The notes under the pieces are model-generated. The model made no database searches. It was not told where the DNA came from and saw only the letters and a list, made by a program, of their open reading frames with translations. A program made the position numbers and the translations under genes. DNA of 64,000 nt from Gemmatimonadota bacterium. Its GTDB lineage: Bacteria; Gemmatimonadota; Gemmatimonadetes; Gemmatimonadales; GWC2-71-9. Where the stretch lies: NCBI GenBank assembly GCA_029863245.1, contig JAOTVV010000007.1, forward strand, positions 62,001-126,000. The letters run 5' to 3'. This document shows, one piece after another, positions 8,727 to 15,949 of the stretch. The stretch's first letter is position 1. Each line of letters starts with the position of its first letter.

Positions 8727-9281
8727 TCAGCCGCTCAAGTTCTTGAACGGCAGAAAACTCATGAAATCGGCGTGATGCACGATGAAGGCCTCCGTGCTCC
8801 GCTTCACCAGGTCACCCTCGGCCGCATGGGCAGCGATGCAATGACACACCGCGTCCGGCACGCCGCACTCGAGCGCAAGCGCCACACCCGTAAACGGATG
8901 CCGAAGGTGCTTGCCCCGCGTGCTCTGTCTCACCTGGTCGCCCACCTTTTCGTATTCCAACAGCTTGCCGACGTCCGCCAGGATGGCTCCGGCGATCACG
9001 GTGTCCAGGTCGATCGTGAGCGCGCGGCCCAGGAACCGTTGCATCGCCTCGGCCCCCGCCTTGGCAATGTGCACCACGCACCGCTTGTGCTCCATGAACG
9101 TTGCCGGACAGTCGGGAACCAGTAGCGTGAACGGGATCTCGTGAAGGTCAGCCGGATCGAGCGTGCTCCGCTCGAAGGCCTTCACCCACGTCATGGTGAC
9201 CTGTTCCCGAAGGCTTGTGCTCTCGATCCAGGCCAGCTCGGGCCAGAGCTCCTCGACGGCACCGTGCAGGGTATCAGACAT
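8727..9281 (-). CDS. HD-like domain protein with degenerate metal motif
   Basis: A 184 aa cytoplasmic protein resembling HD-superfamily phosphohydrolases in its helical pattern (CVVHIAKAGAEAM, DTVIAGAILADVGKLLEYE, HLRHPFTGVALALECG, CHCIAAHAAEGD, AFIVHHADFMSF). The signature His-Asp pair reads Ala-Asp (ILADVGK), while the Asp and several downstream His residues are kept. Metal-dependent hydrolysis is therefore uncertain, or this is a subfamily with altered ligands. Its ATG lies inside the 3' end of the phosphofructokinase gene (8-nt overlap, ATGTCTGA), implying coupled translation. The substrate cannot be told from the sequence. Confidence 0.65.
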   Translation of the reverse strand: MSDTLHGAVEELWPELAWIESTSLREQVTMTWVKAFERSTLDPADLHEIPFTLLVPDCPATFMEHKRCVVHIAKAGAEAMQRFLGRALTIDLDTVIAGAILADVGKLLEYEKVGDQVRQSTRGKHLRHPFTGVALALECGVPDAVCHCIAAHAAEGDLVKRSTEAFIVHHADFMSFLPFKNLSG

Positions 9282-10473
9282 CGCTCGTCATGATGAAGAG
9301 GGGTCGGCGGATGAACGTCTCGTACCGAGGGCGGAGTCGGTCGGTATTGTAGTATTTCGCCACGTCGATGACCTTCTTCCGACCGGTCACGACGTCGATC
9401 GGGACGCTGTCGTAGACGCCGTTTCGGAGCGCCACGAGGCGCCCCGAGGTATTCGACAACACCAGATCGAGCGCCAGGTTGCCGAACGCCATGGGGACGA
9501 TGGAGTCCAACGCATCGGGATCACCGCAGCGCACGAGATACCCGAGCCGCTGGCTGACCACGTTGACCCGCCGGCCGCGATTGAAGGCGGGCGAACACTC
9601 CTTCAGCCCCGTGGCGACCTGGTCGCCGATGCCACCGAGCTTGCGGTGTCCGTACTGGTCGGCCTCGTCGCCCTCGAACGACATCTCCTCGAGACCGGCG
9701 ATGGTGGCACCCTCGGAGACGAGCACCACCGCGTAGCGGCTGGGGTGCCGCTCCCGGTCGTGGTTCATCAGCTCGCACAGACGCTCCAGCGCAAACGGGT
9801 GCTCCGGAATCACGCACCGGCCGGCGGCGCCAGCCATCGTGGGCAGGAGCGCCGTGTAGCCGGCGTAGCGACCGAAGACCTCAATGACCAGAAACCGTTC
9901 GTGTGATCCCGCCGTGGTCCGAAGACTATGAGTCATCTGAATCGTGCGCGTCACGCAGGTACTGAACCCGATGCAGTAGTCGGTGCCCGGCACGTCGTTA
10001 TCCATCGTCTTCGGCACCCCGACGATCTTGACACCCTCCTCGTGCAATCGCTCGGCGTAGCTCAGCGTGTCGTCGCCGCCAATCGGAACGAGAAAGTTGA
10101 TCCCCAGGAACTCGAGGTTGGCGAGGACAGTCGGCGTGAGATCGTTGATCTCGTCCGTGTATCGCTCTCGCAGGTGCTCGGGCACGACGGCCAGCGGGAG
10201 ACGGCTCGGCCGCGTGCGGGACGTGTGGAGAAACGTCCCTCCGGTTCGCCCAACCCGGTTGACGACTTCTTCGGTCAGGACCTGGACGTGCGGGCTGTTG
10301 TCCGCCGACTTGTCAGGGACGAGATCGACGAGACCCGCCCACCCGCGCCGGATGCCCACGACCCGGTAACCCTCGCGGAGCGCCCGAATGGTGATGGCGC
10401 GAATCGCCGGGTTGAGCCCCGGCACGTCCCCGCCACCGGTCAAGATCCCGATGGTGCCCTTGGTCGTTGTCAT
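9274..10473 (-). CDS. 6-phosphofructokinase, pyrophosphate-dependent type
   Basis: Phosphorylates fructose 6-phosphate, or runs in reverse, at the gate of glycolysis. The 399 aa protein has the N-terminal GILTGGGDVPGLNPAIR, the phosphoryl-donor loop GGDDT (132-136), the catalytic PKTMDND (154-160) and the substrate motif EVFGRYAGYTA. The donor loop has Asp where ATP enzymes have Gly (GGDGS), and the catalytic loop has Lys where they have Gly (PGTIDND). These are the two classic markers of PPi-dependent, reversible enzymes. The ATG follows GGAAGGATGCC. It lies between a cyclic-2,3-diphosphoglycerate-synthetase-like gene and the HD-like gene it overlaps, so glycolytic flux control may be linked to the citrate genes downstream. 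Confidence 0.85.
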   Translation of the reverse strand: MTTTKGTIGILTGGGDVPGLNPAIRAITIRALREGYRVVGIRRGWAGLVDLVPDKSADNSPHVQVLTEEVVNRVGRTGGTFLHTSRTRPSRLPLAVVPEHLRERYTDEINDLTPTVLANLEFLGINFLVPIGGDDTLSYAERLHEEGVKIVGVPKTMDNDVPGTDYCIGFSTCVTRTIQMTHSLRTTAGSHERFLVIEVFGRYAGYTALLPTMAGAAGRCVIPEHPFALERLCELMNHDRERHPSRYAVVLVSEGATIAGLEEMSFEGDEADQYGHRKLGGIGDQVATGLKECSPAFNRGRRVNVVSQRLGYLVRCGDPDALDSIVPMAFGNLALDLVLSNTSGRLVALRNGVYDSVPIDVVTGRKKVIDVAKYYNTDRLRPRYETFIRRPLFIMTSDV

Positions 10474-10522
10474 GGCATCCTTCCACTCCGCTGGTCCATC
10501 ACCGCGAGCCCCGATCTGGTGC

Positions 10523-11860
10523 TCATCGGCGCTCCTTCTGGGCCATGCGACCCACGAAGTCCGTCAGCACCGAGTCCAAGGTCGGCTCGCCAATCTCCTG
10601 CAGCTCGTAGCGGACGCGCACCGCAGGCTGCCCAAACTCGACCAGGCGCCGGAGGTCGATGGGCGTGGCGATGATCACCAGATCGGCCGGCGTCGCCCGA
10701 ATCGTGGCTTCGAGCTCGCGCATCTGGTCGTCCCCGTACCCCATGGCTGGGAGCACCGGTCCGGTCGTTGGATACCGCTCGAACGTCTCTTTGATGGAGC
10801 CGACCGCGTAGGGACGCGGGTCCACTATCTCCGAAGCGCCGAAACGCTTGGCGGCGATCCACCCGGCCCCGTACGCCATCTCTCCGTGCGTAAGCGTGGG
10901 TCCGTCCTCGATCACCAAAACCCGCTTGCCGCGGATTCGCTCGTCGCCATCGACGAAGATCGGGCTGGCCGCCTCGACGATGATCGCACGAGGGTTGAGC
11001 TCCTCCGTGGTGCGGCGCGCCAGATCGAGGCCCTTCAGCCCCACCGTGCCGACCTTGTTGATCACCACGACATCCGCCATCCGCACGTTCGTCTCGCCGG
11101 GATGGTACCGGCGAGCGTGATCGGGTCGGTGGGGGTCCACCACGACGATCAAGAGGTCCGGGCGAAAGAAAGCTAGATCGTTGTTGCCCCCGTCCCAGAT
11201 GATGACGTCCGCTTCCTTCTCCGCCTGCCGCAGGATCCGTTCGTAATCCACGCCAGCATACACGACGGAGCCCGCCCGTAGGTGCGGCTCGTACTCCTCT
11301 CGCTCTTCAATGGTCACGTCGTGCTGATCCAGGTCGTCCAGGGTGGCGAACCGCTGAACCGCCTGGCGCCGAAGATCGCCATATGGCATTGGGTGCCGCA
11401 CGGTGACGACCCGCTTTCCCATCGCCCGCAGGATGGCGGCGACCCGTCGGCTGGTCTGGCTCTTCCCGGCGCCGGTCCGGGCGGCGCAGATCGCAACCAC
11501 CGGCACCTTCGCGTCGAGCATCGTGTGGCGCGGACCCAGGAGGAGGAAATCAGCACCGGCAGCCATGGCGGTGGAGCCCACGTGCATGACATGCTCGTGC
11601 GACACGTCGCTGTAGCTGAAAACGGCCACATCGATGCGCTCGCGACGAATGAGCTCGGAGAGCGCCGCTTCGGCTTCGATGGGAATGCCGTTCGGGTACC
11701 GCTCACCCGCCAGCTCAGGCGGGTACCGGCGGTCATCGATGTCGGGGATCTGCGCAGCCGTGAACGCAACGACCTCGTAACCAGGATCGTCGCGGAAGTA
11801 GACGTTGAAGTTGTGGAAGTCCCGCCCGGCTGCCCCGAGAATCACCACACGCTGTGCCAT
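10523..11860 (-). CDS. Cyclic 2,3-diphosphoglycerate synthetase-like P-loop NTPase
   Basis: A 445 aa protein of the family named after the methanogen enzyme that makes cyclic 2,3-diphosphoglycerate. It opens with a Rossmann-like segment (VVILGAAGRDFHNFNVYFRD), then has a P-loop (AARTGAGKS, about 126-134), a Walker-B-like DVIIWDGGNNDLAFF and a base-recognition-like VVVINKVGT that resembles the NKxD of GTPases. Bacterial homologues are widespread, but their reaction is not established to my knowledge, so the name describes homology only. A start 8 codons earlier is possible; the chosen ATG matches the usual N-terminus and has GGAG upstream. It lies 25 bp after the dehydrogenase-like gene and 49 bp before phosphofructokinase. 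Confidence 0.75.
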   Translation of the reverse strand: MAQRVVILGAAGRDFHNFNVYFRDDPGYEVVAFTAAQIPDIDDRRYPPELAGERYPNGIPIEAEAALSELIRRERIDVAVFSYSDVSHEHVMHVGSTAMAAGADFLLLGPRHTMLDAKVPVVAICAARTGAGKSQTSRRVAAILRAMGKRVVTVRHPMPYGDLRRQAVQRFATLDDLDQHDVTIEEREEYEPHLRAGSVVYAGVDYERILRQAEKEADVIIWDGGNNDLAFFRPDLLIVVVDPHRPDHARRYHPGETNVRMADVVVINKVGTVGLKGLDLARRTTEELNPRAIIVEAASPIFVDGDERIRGKRVLVIEDGPTLTHGEMAYGAGWIAAKRFGASEIVDPRPYAVGSIKETFERYPTTGPVLPAMGYGDDQMRELEATIRATPADLVIIATPIDLRRLVEFGQPAVRVRYELQEIGEPTLDSVLTDFVGRMAQKERR

Positions 11861-11885
11861 ATCCCGAACACTCCATCGGCCCATG

Positions 11886-13067
11886 CTACTCGGGTCGCCT
11901 GGCCTCAGGGCCCGCTTCGGGGGCCCGGTGCACCGGCTTCCCGGTTTGCACGTCCAAATCGTACGTCACCGTCGCACCCAGTCGCTCGAGGTCGGCCATG
12001 AACCGTCGGGGCTCCACGACCAGCGCCTGCTGCCACAAGCCAGGCTTGCGTATCGAGCCGTCCAGGTATTGCAGGAGTGCGGCAACCGCCGGTATGGCCG
12101 TGAGGTCATAGCCGTCCCGGTGGGACACCACCCCACGAAACTCGACGAGCCGCCCCTTCTTCCACCCCTGAGCTTCCACCAACATAATCGAGCCCCATGG
12201 CGGGCGCGAAAACTGGCGCAGCCCCCACTGGAAGAGCCACGCGACGGTCGGCCCGGCCCGGTCACCGAAAAGCCGCAGGCCCGGCAGCCCCACCCCGAGC
12301 ACCACGTAATCGACGAACCAGTTGAAGCCGGCGACCCAGACGCTGAGGTCTTGGAGCGAGGGGTACAGGGTCGGCAGGGACCCGATCTCGTCCAACCACA
12401 GGGGTACGGTACTCCGCTTTCCGAACGGGCGTCCGAAATCGATGGGTTGCGTGGTCCACGATCGGCGCTTGACCCATTCACCCCGCTCGTACACTTCCAT
12501 CCGCGCCTCTCGAAGCTCGTCGACGAACTCGGCGGTCGTCTCGGGCGGGAGATCCAGCGCTCCCCAATCCAGGTTGAAGAGCATCGCCACACGCACCCGT
12601 TGGGGCCGGTCGATGAACCCGGCCGCGAACCGCACCAGCGCGCCCGGCATGCCGGGATGGAGACCGCCGTCCGTGATGAAACAACAGCCGTTCCGCTCGA
12701 TGGCATCGCGAACCCCACGCAGTGTCGTCAGCTTCCGAGTGGAGGACTGAATGTCGAACCAGTCGACGCGAGCTTGCACGGCGGCCTCAGCCACCGCAGC
12801 AGTGAGCGGCGTCGTGCTCGAGGCCACAACGAGGAGATCGACGGGCTCGAGGGCCTTGCGCAGGAGGCGCGGGTCGGCGGCATCGACCAACACGCCGGCG
12901 ATCCGGTCCTCGCCATACTGCCGTTTCAACCGATCGGCGACGAGCTTTGCCCGGGATCCTTGCCGACCGCCGATCAGGACGCGCGCTTCCGTCTCCCGCA
13001 CCAGGAGTTCGGCGATCCTGGCGCCGGCACTGCCGTATCCGCCCAACACGAGGACCGTCCGGCTCAT
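11886..13067 (-). CDS. Saccharopine dehydrogenase-like NAD(P)-binding protein
   Basis: A 393 aa protein beginning with a dinucleotide-binding fold (TVLVLGGYGSAGARIAELL) followed by the saccharopine-dehydrogenase family pattern (LVVASSTTPLTAAVAEAAV, DGGLHPGMPGALVRF). The family includes saccharopine reductases but also many oxidoreductases of unknown substrate, and the C-terminal half gives no substrate clue. It is the first gene of the minus-strand metabolic run. The start at 13067 leaves a 94 bp divergent gap to the ypdA-like gene, which should hold both promoters; a longer reading frame would run into that gene and was rejected. A role in lysine metabolism by the aminoadipate route would need neighbours that are not here. 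Confidence 0.6.
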   Translation of the reverse strand: MSRTVLVLGGYGSAGARIAELLVRETEARVLIGGRQGSRAKLVADRLKRQYGEDRIAGVLVDAADPRLLRKALEPVDLLVVASSTTPLTAAVAEAAVQARVDWFDIQSSTRKLTTLRGVRDAIERNGCCFITDGGLHPGMPGALVRFAAGFIDRPQRVRVAMLFNLDWGALDLPPETTAEFVDELREARMEVYERGEWVKRRSWTTQPIDFGRPFGKRSTVPLWLDEIGSLPTLYPSLQDLSVWVAGFNWFVDYVVLGVGLPGLRLFGDRAGPTVAWLFQWGLRQFSRPPWGSIMLVEAQGWKKGRLVEFRGVVSHRDGYDLTAIPAVAALLQYLDGSIRKPGLWQQALVVEPRRFMADLERLGATVTYDLDVQTGKPVHRAPEAGPEARRPE

Positions 13068-13161
13068 GCGTGGAACACGCGCTCCCAAGGTTAGATTCCG
13101 AGCCGTCGAAACGGCATTGGCGATCTGAGGGACGTTACCGAAGAAGGGAGACAAACGAAAG

Positions 13162-14178
13162 GTGGAAGACGCGATCATCGTCGGTGCGGGACCGATCGGG
13201 CTCGCGTGCGCGATTTCGGCCAAGCGGCGGGGCGGCGATCCACTGGTGCTGGATGCCGGCGCCATCACCAACTCGATCGTCCACTACCCCATCGGCATGC
13301 ACTTCTTCACAACTCCCGAGCGACTCGAGATCGGCGGCCACCCGCTGACCTGCGCCGGACCGAAGGCCACCCGCGAAGAGGCCCTCAAGTACTACCGCGG
13401 GGTCGTCCGGACCGAGGGGATCCGCACACGAACGTTCGCCCGACTGCTGACCGCTGGGCGTGAGGCGGACGGCATTCGTTGCACGGTTGGCACCCGACTG
13501 GGCGAGGAAACGCTGTGGTGCCGCACGTTGGTCCTGGCCACGGGGTATTTCGACCACCCCAATCGGCTCGGCGTCGAGGGCGAGGATCGACCCCACGTGC
13601 GACACTACTTCGACGAGGGGCATCTGGGATACGGCCTTGACGTGGTGGTGGTCGGAGGGAAGAACTCCGCCGTCGAGGCCGCGCTGCAGCTGTACCGCGC
13701 CGGCGCCCGCGTCACCCTGGTGCACCGCGGCCCGGCGTTTTCCCGCAGTGTGAAGTACTGGCTCCGTCCAGACATCGAGAACCGCATCGCGGCCGGCGAG
13801 ATCGGTGCTCGGTTCGGCGGGACCGTGCAGCGGATCGACGCGGACGCGGTCGTGATCGGGACCGCCGACGGCGGCGAGCAAGCACTTCCGGCAGACCTCG
13901 TGTACGTGCTCATCGGCTTTCATCCCGATTTCGCCCTGCTCGAGCGGATCGGCATCCACTGTGATCCCGACTCGGGAAGACCGACCATCGATCCCGAGAC
14001 CTTGGAGACGAACGTCGCTGGCGTGTATCTGGCCGGGAGTGCAACCGCCGGCCGCTCGATCTCCGAGATCTTCATCGAGAACGGCCGGTTCGACGGCGAG
14101 AAGATCTTCGGGTCCGCCGCCGACCGTGCCCGGGTCGACCAGCAATACACCTCCATCCGGCGCCCCCGAGGCGAGTAG
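13162..14178 (+). CDS. ypdA: YpdA family putative bacillithiol disulfide reductase
   Basis: FAD/NADPH-dependent reductase of 338 aa. The N-terminal FAD-binding IIVGAGPIGLACAISAKRRG, the central NADPH-binding VVVVGGKNSAVEAALQLYRAGA and the terminal AGVYLAGSATAGRSISEIFIENG are those of YpdA/Bdr, which reduces bacillithiol disulfide in Bacillota. The family lacks the CxxC of thioredoxin reductase, and none is seen here. The start is GTG at 13162 with GGGAG upstream. It is divergent from the dehydrogenase-like gene and upstream of the oxidoreductase genes. A bacilliredoxin gene at 42.7 kb supports a bacillithiol-type thiol system in this organism. Confidence 0.8.
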   Translation: MEDAIIVGAGPIGLACAISAKRRGGDPLVLDAGAITNSIVHYPIGMHFFTTPERLEIGGHPLTCAGPKATREEALKYYRGVVRTEGIRTRTFARLLTAGREADGIRCTVGTRLGEETLWCRTLVLATGYFDHPNRLGVEGEDRPHVRHYFDEGHLGYGLDVVVVGGKNSAVEAALQLYRAGARVTLVHRGPAFSRSVKYWLRPDIENRIAAGEIGARFGGTVQRIDADAVVIGTADGGEQALPADLVYVLIGFHPDFALLERIGIHCDPDSGRPTIDPETLETNVAGVYLAGSATAGRSISEIFIENGRFDGEKIFGSAADRARVDQQYTSIRRPRGE

Positions 14179-14189
14179 GAACACACCCC

Positions 14190-14215
14190 GGCTCTAAGCA
14201 GGGCTTTAAAGAGCC
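14190..14215 (+). terminator. Hairpin after ypdA, possible weak terminator or processing site
   Basis: GGCTCT (14190-14195) pairs with AGAGCC (14210-14215), and AAGC (14196-14199) pairs with GCTT (14203-14206) around an AGG loop, leaving a 3-nt bulge. Only two T residues follow, so it is a poor intrinsic terminator. Confidence 0.3.
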
Positions 14216-14243
14216 TTCATGGTCGGGTAACCGCGTTCCGGCC

Positions 14244-14513
14244 ATGTTTCCTCAGATCCCGGGATGGCGTGACACCGCCACCGGAAGGTCGAGGAAGGAC
14301 GAGGTTCCGAAAGCGTGGATCGCCGTCGTCGATGCCGGACCGTTGTATGATTCAATGGTCGCCCGTCTGCTCGAGCTCGGTGTCCCGACGTTGTGCACCG
14401 TCGATCGGGCGCTGCGCATGTTCGAGGCGTATGGCGAGCAGCGGCTTGCGACCACCGGCGCCCCGCAGCCCATCGAAGGGGCTCGGGACGTCCCAGTCAG
14501 TGCCGGACCCTGA
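14244..14513 (+). CDS. Small protein resembling the C-terminal piece of an NDP-forming CoA-ligase domain
   Basis: An 89 aa product. Residues 24-68 (for example VVDAGPLYDSMVARLLELG, then VPTLCTVDRALRMFEAY) resemble the end of the succinyl-CoA-ligase-like domain of NDP-forming acyl-CoA synthetases, where a GIPTFxxxDRAxRA stretch is common. The rest of that enzyme is not present. It may be a free-standing CoA-binding or regulatory piece, or a remnant. It lies 14 bp before the 2-oxoacid:ferredoxin oxidoreductase genes, whose product would be an acyl-CoA. No strong ribosome-binding site precedes the ATG, so the start is uncertain. Confidence 0.45.
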   Translation: MFPQIPGWRDTATGRSRKDEVPKAWIAVVDAGPLYDSMVARLLELGVPTLCTVDRALRMFEAYGEQRLATTGAPQPIEGARDVPVSAGP

Positions 14514-14527
14514 ACCGGAAAGCGCTC

Positions 14528-15949
14528 ATGGTGACGTCGAACGTCAAGAAGGTCAAGCCAAAGCCGTTCCTGTTTCCGCATCTCTGCAAAGCCTGCGGGC
14601 GATGCATCGATGCCTGCCCCAAGCACTGCATCGTGTTCGGGACGGAGATCGATCCGGCCACGGGATTCACGCCCGTGACGGTAGACCTCGAGGTCTGTAA
14701 CGGGTGCGGCCTGTGTATCACCGCCTGTCCCGAGCCGCACGGACTCCTGGCCACTCCGCCGGAGCTGGAGGGAACCGACATGGTCGTGTCGGACCCGTTC
14801 ACCTATTTCGGCGAACGGGCGCAGACGCGCCCTGCGCCGGCGGCGATCCCCGATCAGCTGGTACCATTGCCCGCCCTCCAGCCCATGGTGGTCAAGGGCA
14901 ATCACGCCGCGGCCATCGGCGCCCTGTTGGCAGGCTGTCGTCACTTCTTTGGCTACCCGATCACGCCCTCGACCGAGGGAGCCGAACTGATGGCGCGGCT
15001 GCTCCCCAAGCTCGACGGGGTCTTCGTGCAGGCGGTGAGCGAGACCGCGACCGTCAACATGATGTACGGGTGCAGCGGGGCCGGTCTCCGTTGTATGACC
15101 TTCACGTCGTCCCCGGGGTTCAGCCTGATGCTGGAGGGCATCTCCTACATGGTGGGGTCGCATATTCCCGGCGTATTCGTCAACGTAATGCGGGGCGGAC
15201 CCGGGCTTGGTAACATCGCGCCCGAGCAGAGCGACATCAAACTGGTGTGCCGCGGCCTCGGACACGGGAACACCCACGCGATCGTGCTCGCACCGTCGAC
15301 CCCGCAGGAAATGCTGGACCTGTCCATGACGGCATTCGACCTGGCCTTCCGGTATCGGAACCCCGTGATCATTGTCGGTGACGGGTACCTGGGACAGATG
15401 ACCGGTCGGGTGACGCTGCCGGATCACCTCGTTCGGCCCGGCCTGCCTGACTGGGCCGTGTATGGCGACGCGGACCATCGCGGCAACGTGATCACATCGA
15501 TCGACCTGAACGAGCCCGACCTGGAGGAACGCAACGAGCGGCTCAATGCGAAGTACGATCGCATGACGCAGCACGAACAGCGGGCCGACCCGTTCCACTG
15601 CGACGACGCGGAATGGATCATCGTGGCGTGCAACACGCCCGCGCGCATGGCCAAAGGTGCTGTTCGGGCGCTTCGCGAGCGCGGGGTCAAGGCAGGGCTC
15701 TTCCGCCCTGTCACGCTCTGGCCGTTTCCTATCGACGCCCTCACCCCGATCATGGCCCGGGCGAAGGGGACGGTCGTGGTCGAGGCCGGCCCCGGGCAGC
15801 TCGAAGACGAGCTCCGGCTCGCGCTGAGCCACGCGGGACTGGTCCCTCGGGGCCCGTTGGCGCACGTCCGGCGCCTCGGCGGCATTCTTCCTTCGCTGCA
15901 ACACATCGTGGACACGGTCCACGCCCTCGCAGAGGCGCACCATGAGTAG
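14528..15949 (+). CDS. 2-oxoacid:ferredoxin oxidoreductase, fused delta (ferredoxin) and alpha subunits
   Basis: Half of an enzyme that interconverts a 2-oxoacid plus CoA with an acyl-CoA plus CO2 and reduced ferredoxin. Residues 15-75 are a two-cluster ferredoxin domain (Cys20, 23, 26, 30 and Cys57, 60, 63, 67). From about residue 115 comes the alpha subunit, with GCRHFFGYPITPSTEGAE and FTSSPGFSLMLEGI, closest in feel to VorB/KorA. The 473 aa start at 14528 follows GGAAAG; earlier in-frame codons overlap the small gene upstream. The stop overlaps the next gene by 8 nt. With citrate lyase, aconitase and isocitrate dehydrogenase homologues next door, 2-oxoglutarate is the likely substrate; 2-oxoisovalerate or another 2-oxoacid is possible. 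Confidence 0.85.
   Translation: MVTSNVKKVKPKPFLFPHLCKACGRCIDACPKHCIVFGTEIDPATGFTPVTVDLEVCNGCGLCITACPEPHGLLATPPELEGTDMVVSDPFTYFGERAQTRPAPAAIPDQLVPLPALQPMVVKGNHAAAIGALLAGCRHFFGYPITPSTEGAELMARLLPKLDGVFVQAVSETATVNMMYGCSGAGLRCMTFTSSPGFSLMLEGISYMVGSHIPGVFVNVMRGGPGLGNIAPEQSDIKLVCRGLGHGNTHAIVLAPSTPQEMLDLSMTAFDLAFRYRNPVIIVGDGYLGQMTGRVTLPDHLVRPGLPDWAVYGDADHRGNVITSIDLNEPDLEERNERLNAKYDRMTQHEQRADPFHCDDAEWIIVACNTPARMAKGAVRALRERGVKAGLFRPVTLWPFPIDALTPIMARAKGTVVVEAGPGQLEDELRLALSHAGLVPRGPLAHVRRLGGILPSLQHIVDTVHALAEAHHE

Noticed and set aside
14393-14527. An extended N-terminus for the oxidoreductase delta-alpha protein
   Set aside because: The extension overlaps the small upstream gene, lacks homology and is Arg/His-rich; the ferredoxin domain starts normally from 14528.
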